Part shown: piece by piece, positions 51,954 through 60,383 of the stretch
Numbering within the stretch: the first letter of the stretch is position 1
Layout: each line of letters opens with the position of its first letter
DNA from: Geochorda sp036562495
Lineage (GTDB): Bacteria; Bacillota; Limnochordia; Limnochordales; Geochordaceae
DNA: 64,000 nucleotides
Assembly (NCBI GenBank): GCA_036562495.1
Contig: DATCKA010000030.1
Coordinates: 1 to 64,000, forward strand
Direction of reading: 5' to 3'
Translations under genes and position numbers: made by a program
Notes under the pieces: model-generated
The model's database searches: none
The model's input: only the letters and a program-made list of their open reading frames with translations
Told to the model about the DNA's origin: nothing

Positions 51954-54602
51954 CTACGACGCCTGCAGCAGCATCTCCCGCGCCCGACGTGCCGCCGCCG
52001 CCAGCGCCTCGTCGATCTTCGCCGGATCCCGCGCCCCCGCCTGCGCCATCTCCGGCCGACCGCCCCCGTCACCACCGGCGGCGCGGGCGGCCACCCGCAC
52101 GATCTCGCCGGCGTGGATCCCCCGGCGGGCCAGGTCGGGCGTCGTCATCGAGACGAAGAGTACCTTGCCGTCGACGGGGCTGGCCAGGAAGACCACCGAC
52201 GGGCCCAACGCCTCCCGCAGGCGATCGCCCAGGGCCCGCAGGGCCGGCGCGTCCAGCCCCTCCAGGCGAGCGACCACCAGCTTGGCAGGCCCGACCGCCT
52301 CGGCACGGGCCACCATCTCTTCGGCATAGCGGTTCATCAGGCGGGTCCGAAGCGCCTCTGCCTCCTGCTGGGCCGCACGGGCCTGCTGCATCAGGCGCTC
52401 CACCTGGCGCCCCAGCTCGTCGGGCGACACCTGCAACCGGGAGCCCAGCTCCCGGATCTGCCGCTCCCGGGTCAGCAGGTAGTCGAGCGCGGCCTCGCCC
52501 GCGACCGCCTCGATGCGGCGCACGCCGGCCGCGACGCTCTCCTCCGAGACGATGTGCACCAGGCCGACCTCTCCGGTGTGGCGCACGTGGGTGCCGCCGC
52601 ACAGCTCCCGGCTGTAGCCGTCGCCGATGTCGATCATCCGGACCCGCTCGCCGTACTTCTCGCCGAACAGTGCCATGGCGCCCCGCGCCAGCGCATCCTC
52701 CACCGTGGTCTGCACCGCCACGACGGGCAGGTCCTCCAGCACGCGGCGGTTGATCTCACGCTCGAGGGCCTCGATCTGCTCCGGGCTCAGCGGCTCGAAG
52801 TGGTTGAAGTCGAAGCGTAGCCGATCCGGCGCCACCAGCGAGCCGGCCTGCACGGCGTGCTCCCCGAGCACCGCACGCAGGGCCCGGTGCAGCAGGTGCG
52901 TGGCCGTGTGGTGCCGGGCGGCGCCCATCCGCCGCTGGAGGTCGATGGCCGCCTCCACGCGGTCGCCCTCGGTCAGCCGCCCCTGCTCCACCCGGACCCG
53001 GTGGACGATGACGTCGGCCAGCGGCCGCTGGACGTCGACCACACGCGCCGTGCCGCCCGGCCAGCGCAACTGGCCCGTGTCGGCCACCTGACCGCCCCCC
53101 TCGGGGTAGAAGGGCGTGCGGTCGAGCACCACCAGCGCATCCTGGTCCCGCTCGACCCACGAGACCCGCTCGGAGCCGGCGAGGATGGCCAGTACCCGGG
53201 CCTCGGTCACCGCCTCGTCGTAGCCCACGAAGTCCGACCGAAGGCCGCTCAGCGCCTCGGCCAGGCTCTCCTCGTCGCCGCTGCCCAGGTACCCGTAGGT
53301 GCGGCGAGCCGAGCGGGCCCGGGCTCGCTGCGCCTCCAGCTGGGCGGCGAAGCCGGCCTCGTCGACGCGGACGCCGCGCTCCTCGGCGATCTCCCGGGTC
53401 AGCTCCAGGGGGAAGCCGTAGGTGTCGTACAGGCGGAAGGCCGTCGCCCCGTCCAGCACGGCGCCGCGCTCGAGGCCCCTCAGCTCCTGCTCCAGCACGG
53501 CGAGCCCCGACTCCAGCGTCTGCAAGAACCGGTGCTCCTCGGACTCCAGCACGCGCTCGATGAGCTCCCGGCGCTGGCGGAGCTCGGGGTAGGGCTCCCC
53601 CATCGCCTCCACGACGGAGGTCGCCAGCTCCCGCCAGAACGGGCGCCGCACCCCCGCCAGCCAGGCGTGGCGACTGGCCCGGCGCACCAGGCGCCGCATC
53701 ACGTACCCGCGGCCCTCGTTGCCGGGCATGATGCCGTCCATGGCCATGAAGGTGGCCGCCCGGGCATGGTCCACCATGATCCGGATGGCCCGGTCCGTCC
53801 GCTCGTCCTGCCCATAGGGGCGACCGACGATGGCCGCCGCCCTCTCCAGGATGCGCCGCACCTCGTCGGTCTCGAAGATGGTCTCGACACCTTGCAGGAT
53901 GGCCAGCATCCGCTCCAAGCCCATGCCGGTGTCGATGCCGGTGCGCTTGAGCGGGTGATACTGGCCCTGCTCGTCCTTGTGGAACTGGATGAAGACGAGA
54001 TTCCAGAACTCCAGGAACCGTCCGCAGTCACAGCCCGGCTTGCAGCTCGGCGCCCCGCAGCCGAACTCGGGGCCTCGGTCCAGGTAGATCTCGGAACAGG
54101 GGCCGCACGGCCCCACCCCGATCTCCCAGAAGTTGTCCTCCTTGCCCAGCCGGACGATGCGCTCGGCCGGTACCCCCACCTGCTCGTGCCAGATGGAGAA
54201 GGCCTCGTCGTCCTCCAGGTAGATGCTGACCCACAGCCGATCGGGGTCGATGGACAGGCGCTCGGTGACGAACTCCCAGGCCCATGCGATGGCCTCGCGC
54301 TTGAAGTAGTCGCCGAACGAGAAGTTGCCCAGCATCTCGAAGAAGGTGGCGTGGCGGGCGGTGATCCCCACCCGGTCGATGTCGGCCGTGCGCACGCATC
54401 GCTGGCAGGTGGTCACCCGCCGGTGGGGGGGCTCGGCCTTGCCCAGGAAGTACGGCTTGAACTGGACCATGCCCGCCCCTGTCAGCAACAGCGTCGGGTC
54501 ACCCTTGGGAATCAGTGAGGAGCCGGGAAGCCGCGCATGCCCCTTGCTCTCGAAGAAGCTCAAGTAGGCCTCCCGCAGCTCGTTGGCGGTCAGTCTGCGC
54601 AT
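51954..54602 (-). CDS. alaS: Alanine-tRNA ligase
   Basis: AlaRS of 882 residues. Class II core starts LTANELREAYLSFFESKGHA; motif 2/3 region has RHATFFEMLGNFSFGDYFK; the editing domain has HHTATHLLHRALR and CGGTHVRHTGEVG (zinc site); a C-Ala domain ends the protein (about 760-882). The cysteine-rich CGAPSCKPGCDC near residue 185 is a further insert common in AlaRS. ATG start, own promoter; no room for a T-box leader. Confidence 0.97.
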   Translation of the reverse strand: MRRLTANELREAYLSFFESKGHARLPGSSLIPKGDPTLLLTGAGMVQFKPYFLGKAEPPHRRVTTCQRCVRTADIDRVGITARHATFFEMLGNFSFGDYFKREAIAWAWEFVTERLSIDPDRLWVSIYLEDDEAFSIWHEQVGVPAERIVRLGKEDNFWEIGVGPCGPCSEIYLDRGPEFGCGAPSCKPGCDCGRFLEFWNLVFIQFHKDEQGQYHPLKRTGIDTGMGLERMLAILQGVETIFETDEVRRILERAAAIVGRPYGQDERTDRAIRIMVDHARAATFMAMDGIMPGNEGRGYVMRRLVRRASRHAWLAGVRRPFWRELATSVVEAMGEPYPELRQRRELIERVLESEEHRFLQTLESGLAVLEQELRGLERGAVLDGATAFRLYDTYGFPLELTREIAEERGVRVDEAGFAAQLEAQRARARSARRTYGYLGSGDEESLAEALSGLRSDFVGYDEAVTEARVLAILAGSERVSWVERDQDALVVLDRTPFYPEGGGQVADTGQLRWPGGTARVVDVQRPLADVIVHRVRVEQGRLTEGDRVEAAIDLQRRMGAARHHTATHLLHRALRAVLGEHAVQAGSLVAPDRLRFDFNHFEPLSPEQIEALEREINRRVLEDLPVVAVQTTVEDALARGAMALFGEKYGERVRMIDIGDGYSRELCGGTHVRHTGEVGLVHIVSEESVAAGVRRIEAVAGEAALDYLLTRERQIRELGSRLQVSPDELGRQVERLMQQARAAQQEAEALRTRLMNRYAEEMVARAEAVGPAKLVVARLEGLDAPALRALGDRLREALGPSVVFLASPVDGKVLFVSMTTPDLARRGIHAGEIVRVAARAAGGDGGGRPEMAQAGARDPAKIDEALAAAARRAREMLLQAS

Positions 54603-54656
54603 GGTATCGGAGAGCGCCCTTGAGCCTCCCTGTCTTGGGCCAGCAGAATCACCTAA

Positions 54657-54685
54657 AGGGTATAGGAGCCTCCAGGGGTTGTCAA
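54657..54685 (-). promoter_or_regulatory. Sigma-A promoter of alaS
   Basis: Minus-strand perfect TTGACA (54680-54685), 17-bp spacer, TACCCT (54657-54662). TSS near 54650 gives a leader of about 48 nt, too short for a T-box. Confidence 0.7.
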
Positions 54686-54704
54686 CGTCGGCACCTGGCG
54701 GCCC

Positions 54705-55859
54705 TCATGGCAGCACCTGGCCCCGCTCCTCGACCCGTACGGCTCGCGGCCGTACGGCCTCCGGCCGGGACGATGGCTCCGGGCCAGGCTCCTCTTCATG
54801 CCGGTCGGGCTCTTCGTGGCGGTCGGGCTCTGGCTCCAGGCTTCCCGCCTCCCGCAGGCCGAATCGCACCAGGCCCCGCAGCACCGAGGCGACCGGCACC
54901 GCCACCAGCATCCCGATCAGCCCGCCGAGCTCCGCACCCGCCAGGACGGCCGCGATGACCGCCAGCGGGTGGAGCCCCGAACTCCGGCTCATCACCCGAG
55001 GCTGGAGCAGGGCGCTCTCCACCTGGTTGGCGCCCACCAGCAGCCCCACGGCCCACAGCGCGGTGACAGGGCTTCGCGTCAAGGCCAGGGCGACGATGGG
55101 CACCCCCACCGCGATGGGGCCGAAGTACGGCACGATGTTGAGCACGCCCGTCAGCAGGCCCAGCAGGACCGCGTACGGCACCTGCAGCAGCACGAGCCCC
55201 ACCGCGACCACGGCCCCTACGATCATCGAGACCAGCAGCTGCCCCCGGATGACGGCGGCCAGGGTCTGGTCGATCTCCAGGGCCAGCGCGATGACGGCCT
55301 GACGCCGTGCGGGCGGCACCAGCGTCAGCAGACTGGCTGCCACCCGCTCCCGGTCGCGCAGGATGTAGTAGGCCACCACGGGCGTCAGCACCAGATTGAG
55401 CACCTGGGAGAGCGTCGCCACCAGCAGCCCGCCCAGGCGGGCCGCCAGAGCCTCCACCCCGCGCTCGATGCGTGTCGTCAGGGCTTCGCTCAGCCGATCC
55501 ACGCCGGCCGGCAGCGTGACGAGCCGCAGCCGGCGGGAAAGGCCCTCGGCCGCCTCCGCCCACTGGCGGCTCTGCTCGGGCAGGCGCCGTGCCAGTTGCT
55601 CCAGCTCGGCCATGACCGAGGGCATGACGCTGACCCAGGCCACGCTGGCGACCACCGCCAACGCGAGGAAGACCGTCAGGATGGCAGCCGACCGCGGCAC
55701 CTGCCGCCGCTCCAGCAACGAGACCAACGGCTCGAGCAGGTAGGCCACGATCAGCGCCAGCACGAAGGGGGTGACGACGGTGCGCAGGCGCCATGCCACC
55801 GCCAGGGCCAGCGCCGCCCCGGCGAAGAGGGCCGCCTGACGCCACCACGCGCCCGTCAC
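54705..55859 (-). CDS. AI-2E family transporter (PerM-like)
   Basis: Polytopic membrane protein of 384 residues with about eight hydrophobic segments; VTPFVLALIVAYLLEPLV, LVLTPVVAYYILRDRE and GVLNIVPYFGPIAVGVPI are family hallmarks. The C-terminal tail (about 335-384) repeats PDRHEEPDRHEEEP, an acidic/His-rich stretch. Upstream of alaS as Bacillus yrrI. Substrate unknown; some relatives are Na+/H+ antiporters. Confidence 0.93.
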   Translation of the reverse strand: MTGAWWRQAALFAGAALALAVAWRLRTVVTPFVLALIVAYLLEPLVSLLERRQVPRSAAILTVFLALAVVASVAWVSVMPSVMAELEQLARRLPEQSRQWAEAAEGLSRRLRLVTLPAGVDRLSEALTTRIERGVEALAARLGGLLVATLSQVLNLVLTPVVAYYILRDRERVAASLLTLVPPARRQAVIALALEIDQTLAAVIRGQLLVSMIVGAVVAVGLVLLQVPYAVLLGLLTGVLNIVPYFGPIAVGVPIVALALTRSPVTALWAVGLLVGANQVESALLQPRVMSRSSGLHPLAVIAAVLAGAELGGLIGMLVAVPVASVLRGLVRFGLREAGSLEPEPDRHEEPDRHEEEPGPEPSSRPEAVRPRAVRVEERGQVLP

Positions 55860-55891
55860 CGGGCCATCGTCCTACCGCAGGGCCCCTGGCG

Positions 55892-56146
55892 TCATACCTT
55901 GCGGCCCAACAGCGCCAGCGTCGCGTCCATGGCAGCTCGGCCCGCGTCCAGGGCCAGCTGCAGCCGGGAAGCCCGGGACGCCCGCAAGGCCTGCTCGGCC
56001 GCCTCGCCCAGCGCTGCGCGCCGCAGCCGCCGGAAGCGGTAGACGTCGCCGTCCTCCTTCAGCGTGCCCGAGCCCTGGCCCAGGTACATGGCCAGCATCG
56101 CGCCCAGCAGGCCGCCCCACAGGAGCCCTCGCAAGAAGCGCCTCAT
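55892..56146 (-). CDS. Small YtxH-like membrane protein
   Basis: 84 residues: MRRFLRGLLWGGLLGAMLAM start with a Gly-rich TM (about 6-24) and a charged helical tail (about 30-80), the YtxH-like layout. In the mnmA-alaS gap, such small proteins are common in Clostridia. Function unknown. Confidence 0.65.
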   Translation of the reverse strand: MRRFLRGLLWGGLLGAMLAMYLGQGSGTLKEDGDVYRFRRLRRAALGEAAEQALRASRASRLQLALDAGRAAMDATLALLGRKV

Positions 56147-56192
56147 GCCTGTCGCTCGCCTGCCTCCCCCGGGAGATGGCCCCGCCCGGCGC

Positions 56193-57344
56193 TCACGCCT
56201 GGGCGGAGGCCTCGACGGGGCTAGTATGCCCCCCGGCAAGCGAGCCCTTGAGGGCCCGGCTGATGACACCGCCCCCGAGGACGGTGTCGCCGTCGTACCA
56301 GACGACGGACTGTCCCGGCGTCACCGCCCACTGGGGTTCGTCGAACCGGCACCGCACCCGCCGCGCCTCACCGTCGACGGGCTCGATGGTGGCCGGGGCG
56401 TGCGGCGCGTTGCGCCGGATGCGGGCCTGCACCCGGCGCGGGCCGTCGAGCTCGGGGATGGCGATCCAGTTGACCGCCCCGGCCTCGAGCCCCTCGGCCT
56501 GGGCCTCTTCGCGCTCGCCCACGATGACCCGGTTGCCCACCGGGTCCAGGTCCACCACGTAAAGGGGCCGACCCACCGCCAGCCCCAACCCCTTGCGCTG
56601 ACCGATGGTGAAGAAGGCCACGCCCGGGTGCTCTCCCAGCACCTGCCCCCGGGTGTCGACGATGAGCCCCGGCCGCAGGGCGTCGGGGACCTGTTCGCGC
56701 AGGTAGCGCCGGTAGTCGTCGTCAGGGACGAAGCAGATCTCCTGGCTCTCGGGCTTGTAGGCCACCGGCAGCCGCCGAGCCCGCGCCAGCTCCCGCACCT
56801 CCTCCTTGGTGTAGGGCGCCAGGGGGAAGCGCACCCGGCTCAGCTGCTCCTGGGTCAGGGGCCAGAGGGCGTAGGTCTGGTCCTTGCGCAGGTCGCGAGG
56901 ACGCATCAGGCGCCAGCGCCCCGTCTCGGGGTCACGCTCCACCCTCGCGTAGTGGCCGGTGGCCACCGCCTCCGCCCCGAGCTGCAGCGCCCGCTCCAGC
57001 AACGCGCCGAACTTGACGTGCTCGTTGCACCAAACGCAGGGATTGGGCGTCCGGCCCTGGACGTAGCTTCGGCCGAAGGGCTCGATGACCGTGCGCCGGA
57101 AGATGTCCTGGAAGTCGAAGACGTAGTAGGGGATGCCGAGCCGGTCGGCCACCCGCCGGGCGTCGTCGACCGCGTCGACCGAGCAGCAGCCCACGTGCCG
57201 GCCGGGCGGCTTCATGCCGTCGGGCCAGATCTGGAGGGTCACCCCGATGACCTCCCAGCCCTGCTCCACCAGCAGGGCGGCGGCCACCGAACTGTCGACC
57301 CCCCCGCTCATCGCCACCACGATCCGGCGGCTGCCGTCGCTCAT
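56193..57344 (-). CDS. mnmA: tRNA 2-thiouridine(34) synthase MnmA
   Basis: Thiolates U34 of Lys, Glu and Gln tRNAs. 383 residues: PP-loop MSGGVDSSVAAALL (12-25), catalytic Cys in NPCVWCNEHVKFG and in ESQEICFVPDDDY, then FFTIGQRKGLGLAVG and a C-terminal beta-barrel. ATG overlaps the desulfurase stop by 4 bp, matching their sulfur-transfer partnership. Confidence 0.97.
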   Translation of the reverse strand: MSDGSRRIVVAMSGGVDSSVAAALLVEQGWEVIGVTLQIWPDGMKPPGRHVGCCSVDAVDDARRVADRLGIPYYVFDFQDIFRRTVIEPFGRSYVQGRTPNPCVWCNEHVKFGALLERALQLGAEAVATGHYARVERDPETGRWRLMRPRDLRKDQTYALWPLTQEQLSRVRFPLAPYTKEEVRELARARRLPVAYKPESQEICFVPDDDYRRYLREQVPDALRPGLIVDTRGQVLGEHPGVAFFTIGQRKGLGLAVGRPLYVVDLDPVGNRVIVGEREEAQAEGLEAGAVNWIAIPELDGPRRVQARIRRNAPHAPATIEPVDGEARRVRCRFDEPQWAVTPGQSVVWYDGDTVLGGGVISRALKGSLAGGHTSPVEASAQA

Positions 57345-58564
57345 GGCGTCTTCACCTCGACCCGAGCGGCGCTGCCGCGGCTTGCGCCCCGCAGACGCCG
57401 GATGGCCGCCGCCATCCGGGCCGCCGCCTCGTCCATCTCCTCGAGGGTGTTGGTCACGCCGAGGCTGACACGGATGGACTCCCGGATGCGCCGGGGCTCG
57501 AGGCCCATGGCCTCCAGGACGTGCGACGGACGCATCGACCCCGACGAGCAGGCGGCCCCATAGGAGCAGGCCACGCCCCGCATGTCCAGCTCCACCAACA
57601 GCGCCTCGGCCTCGGCGCCGGGCACGTGGAGGCTCATCAGACCCGGCACGCGCGCGGCATCGGCCGAGTTGAGCTCGACCGGGTGCCCCAACAGCTCCGA
57701 CAGCCGCCCCAACAACCGGCTCTCCAGGCGGCGCTTGTGGGCCTCGACGGCTGCTCTCTCCGACCGGGCCCAGTCCAGGGCAGCCGCGAGGGCGACGATG
57801 CCCACCACGTTCTCCGTGCCGGGGCGCAGCCCTCGCTCCTGCCCGCCCCCGTGCCACAGCGGCTCGAAGGGGACGCCCCGCCGCACGTACAGTACCCCGG
57901 CGCCCTGCAGGCCGCCCATCTTGTGGCCCGACAGCGTCAGGAGATCGCAGCCGAGCGCGTCCACCTCCAGCTGCTCCACGAAGGGAGCCTGCACCGCATC
58001 GCTCATCATCAGGGCGCCGGCCCGGTGGGCCACCTCGGCCACCTCGGGGACGGGCTGCAGGGTGCCGACCTCGTTGTTGACCAGCATCAAGGCCACCACG
58101 GCCGGGCGCTCGCCGCGAGCCGCCAGCCGGCCGATGGCCTGCTCCACCGCGCCCGGATCGACCCGACCCTTCGGATCGCAGGGCGCCTTCTCGACCACGA
58201 AGCCCTCCCGCTCCAGGGCGGCGGCCGCCTCTAGCACGGCATGGTGCTCGATCGCGCTGACCACCACGCCTCGGCGGCCGTGCTCGCGGCGCATGGCGCG
58301 TGCCGCGCCCACGAGCCCGAGGTTGTCGGCCTCGGTGCCCCCGGAGGTGAAGACGATCTCGCCCGGGCTGGCACCCAGCCGTGACGCCACCGCGTCACGA
58401 GCCTCGTCCAGGAGGGCGCGCGCCCGCCGCCCGGGACCATGGGGGCTCGACGGATTGGCCCCGATGTGCCCGGACTCCAGCAGCGCCCGTACCGCATGCA
58501 GGGCGGCCGGGCAGGGCGGCGTGGTCGCCGCGTGGTCCAGGTAGATGACGTCGCTAGGCTTCAC
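57341..58564 (-). CDS. iscS: Cysteine desulfurase (IscS/NifS)
   Basis: PLP enzyme supplying sulfur for Fe-S clusters and tRNA thiolation. 407 residues starting VIYLDHAATTPP; FTSGGTEADNLGL, IEHHAVLE, SGHKMGG (PLP Lys) and CSYGAACSSGS with the catalytic Cys loop. GTG start after GGTGGAG. No Rrf2 (IscR/CymR) gene upstream, unlike many Bacillota; it overlaps mnmA. Confidence 0.96.
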   Translation of the reverse strand: MKPSDVIYLDHAATTPPCPAALHAVRALLESGHIGANPSSPHGPGRRARALLDEARDAVASRLGASPGEIVFTSGGTEADNLGLVGAARAMRREHGRRGVVVSAIEHHAVLEAAAALEREGFVVEKAPCDPKGRVDPGAVEQAIGRLAARGERPAVVALMLVNNEVGTLQPVPEVAEVAHRAGALMMSDAVQAPFVEQLEVDALGCDLLTLSGHKMGGLQGAGVLYVRRGVPFEPLWHGGGQERGLRPGTENVVGIVALAAALDWARSERAAVEAHKRRLESRLLGRLSELLGHPVELNSADAARVPGLMSLHVPGAEAEALLVELDMRGVACSYGAACSSGSMRPSHVLEAMGLEPRRIRESIRVSLGVTNTLEEMDEAAARMAAAIRRLRGASRGSAARVEVKTP

Positions 58565-58575
58565 GGCACCGCTCC

Positions 58576-58605
58576 ACCTTAGCACACCCGTTTTAACGGT
58601 GTCAA
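58576..58605 (-). promoter_or_regulatory. iscS promoter with embedded inverted repeat
   Basis: Minus-strand perfect TTGACA (58600-58605), 18-bp spacer, TAAGGT (58576-58581). Between them a near-perfect inverted repeat ACACCGTTAAAACGGGTGT (58584-58602) fits a repressor site. The AT-rich patch is conspicuous against the GC-rich surroundings. Confidence 0.6.
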
Positions 58606-58629
58606 AAAGGAGAGCGCGGCGCCCTCGGC

Positions 58630-60021
58630 CTAGGGCTCGCGGCCCGGGGCCGGCTCCTCCCCGGCTTCCCCGCGCCGCTCGAGGAGCTGGCGGTAGAGTC
58701 GGGGCTCCTCGCCCTGGTCGCTCGGGTGGTAGTAGCGGCGGCCTCGCAGCGCCTCGGGGAGGTACGCCTGCGCCACCCAGTGCCCCGGGAAGTCGTGGGG
58801 GTAGAGGTAGCCACGTCCGTGGCCCATCCGGCCCGCGTCCCGGTGGGCGTCCTTGAGGTGGTCGGGCACCTCCTGCTGACCGAGGCGCTCCAGATCGGCC
58901 AGCGCCTCGAAGTAGGCGCCCGTCGAGTTGCTCTTGGGAGCCAGGGCCAGGTACAGGGTGGCCAGGGCCAGGTGATACTGCGCCTCCGGCAGCCCCACCC
59001 ACTCCAGGGCCTGCGCGCAGGCGGCCGTCACCACCACGGCCTGCGGGTCGGCCAGCCCCACGTCCTCGGCCGCCAGGATCAGCAGGCGGCGCATGACGAA
59101 GCGCGGGTCCTCGCCCGCCCGCATCATCCGGGCCAGCCAGAAGAGAGCCGCGTCAGGATCCGAGCCCCGCACCGACTTGATGAAGGCCGAGATGGTGTCG
59201 TAGTGCTCGTCGCCCGTGCGGTCATAGCGCGGGGAGCGCCGCTGCATGGCATGGCGGGCCCGCTCCAGGTCCACCACCGCCGGCCCCGTCCCGCCATCCT
59301 CTCCGCTGGCCCGCTCCTGCATGGCGGCATCGACGGCCATCTCCAGGGCATTGAGCGCCGTGCGGGCGTCGCCCTCGGCCGCCGCCGCCAGGTAGTCGAG
59401 AGCCTCGGGAGTGACCTGCACGGGCAGTCCTCCCAGCCCGCGCTCCGAATCCGACAGGGCCCGCTCCAGGATCTGCCGCACGTGGCGGGGCTCCAGCGCC
59501 CGCAGCTGAAACACCCGGGCCCGGGAGAGCAGCGGCCCCACGACCTCGAAGAAGGGGTTCTCGGTCGTGGCGCCCACCAGTACCACGGTGCCGTCCTCGA
59601 CGTGGGGGAGCAGGGCGTCTTGCTGGGCCCGGTTGAAGCGGTGGATCTCGTCGATGAAGAGGATGGTGCGGCGCCCTGCCGCGCGTCGCCGCCGTGCCTC
59701 GGCCACCACCCGGCGGATGTCGGCCACCCCGGCCAGTACGGCGCTGAGCGTCTCGAAGTGAGCCCGGGTGGAGCGTGCGATGATGGAGGCCAGGCTGGTC
59801 TTGCCGGTGCCCGGGGGGCCCCAGAGGATGATGGAATGGGTGAGCGCGTCGGACTCGATGGCACGGCGCAGGGGCGTGCCCGGCCCCACCAGGTGCTCCT
59901 GGCCGACCAGCTCGTCCAGGCTGCGCGGACGCATGCGGGCCGCCAGGGGCATGCCCCGGCTCGAGGCGTCGACGGGCGCGCCCGGCCCGGGTTGGCCGAA
60001 GAGGCCTCCCTGTTCGCCCAC
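58630..60021 (-). CDS. rarA: Replication-associated recombination protein A
   Basis: RarA/MgsA AAA+ ATPase at stalled forks, about 463 residues. Walker A LWGPPGTGKTSLA, Walker B ILFIDEIHRFNRAQQD, sensor GATTENPFFEV, and the C-terminal MgsA tetramer domain with SAFIKSVRGSDPDAALFWLA. GTG start at 60021 is chosen because longer forms run into the 6S RNA terminator. Same aspS-6S-rarA order as Bacillus. Confidence 0.95.
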   Translation of the reverse strand: MGEQGGLFGQPGPGAPVDASSRGMPLAARMRPRSLDELVGQEHLVGPGTPLRRAIESDALTHSIILWGPPGTGKTSLASIIARSTRAHFETLSAVLAGVADIRRVVAEARRRRAAGRRTILFIDEIHRFNRAQQDALLPHVEDGTVVLVGATTENPFFEVVGPLLSRARVFQLRALEPRHVRQILERALSDSERGLGGLPVQVTPEALDYLAAAAEGDARTALNALEMAVDAAMQERASGEDGGTGPAVVDLERARHAMQRRSPRYDRTGDEHYDTISAFIKSVRGSDPDAALFWLARMMRAGEDPRFVMRRLLILAAEDVGLADPQAVVVTAACAQALEWVGLPEAQYHLALATLYLALAPKSNSTGAYFEALADLERLGQQEVPDHLKDAHRDAGRMGHGRGYLYPHDFPGHWVAQAYLPEALRGRRYYHPSDQGEEPRLYRQLLERRGEAGEEPAPGREP

Positions 60022-60079
60022 GGCCCCGCTCCGGCTCGTCGTCAAGCCCGCCTCGCCGCCGTCCCGTCCACCGGGTCCA

Positions 60080-60310
60080 AGAAAAAACCCCACCGTGCCG
60101 CTGGTGCTACCCGTGGATGAACCCGGCGCTCTGCAAGGTGGGTGCCCTCCTGCGGGTTTGCGGGCTACTGCCACCCACGGCGTCGGCAGCCTGCCCTCCG
60201 CCCGCAGAGCCCGAGCTCCCCGTGTGATGGTGTTGGCTCATCACATTAGGTAGCTTCACCACGAACACGGCAGGGAGGTCACCATGCCCGCTCGTGGGGC
60301 TCTGGAAGCC
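60080..60310 (-). ncRNA. ssrS: Probable 6S RNA
   Basis: The 362-bp gap between aspS and rarA holds a stand-alone RNA unit on the minus strand: extended -10 promoter, about 230 nt, then a G-rich stem and T6. A closing stem pairs AGCCCCAC (5') with GUGGGGUU (3'), as expected for the long rod of 6S RNA, and CACCUUG...GGGUUCA resembles the 3' part of other 6S RNAs. Bacillus bsrA (6S-1) occupies the same aspS-rarA gap. 6S RNA binds sigma-A RNA polymerase as an open-promoter mimic. Not verified by covariance search. Confidence 0.7.
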
Positions 60311-60316
60311 GGCCCG

Positions 60317-60346
60317 ATCATATCACAGGGCCAAACGCGCCAGCAA
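60317..60346 (-). promoter_or_regulatory. Promoter of the 6S RNA candidate
   Basis: Minus-strand TTGCTG (60341-60346), 18-bp spacer, TATGAT (60317-60322) preceded by TGA (extended -10). Predicted start near 60310. Confidence 0.65.
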
Positions 60347-60383
60347 GGCGCTCCGGCGCTCTGGGTCGTCCCGGCACCCCGCC

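Noticed and set aside
54603..54704. T-box riboswitch upstream of alaS
   Set aside because: The gap is about 100 bp and the promoter leaves only about 48 nt of leader, too short for a T-box; no AGGGUGGnACCGCG-like box.
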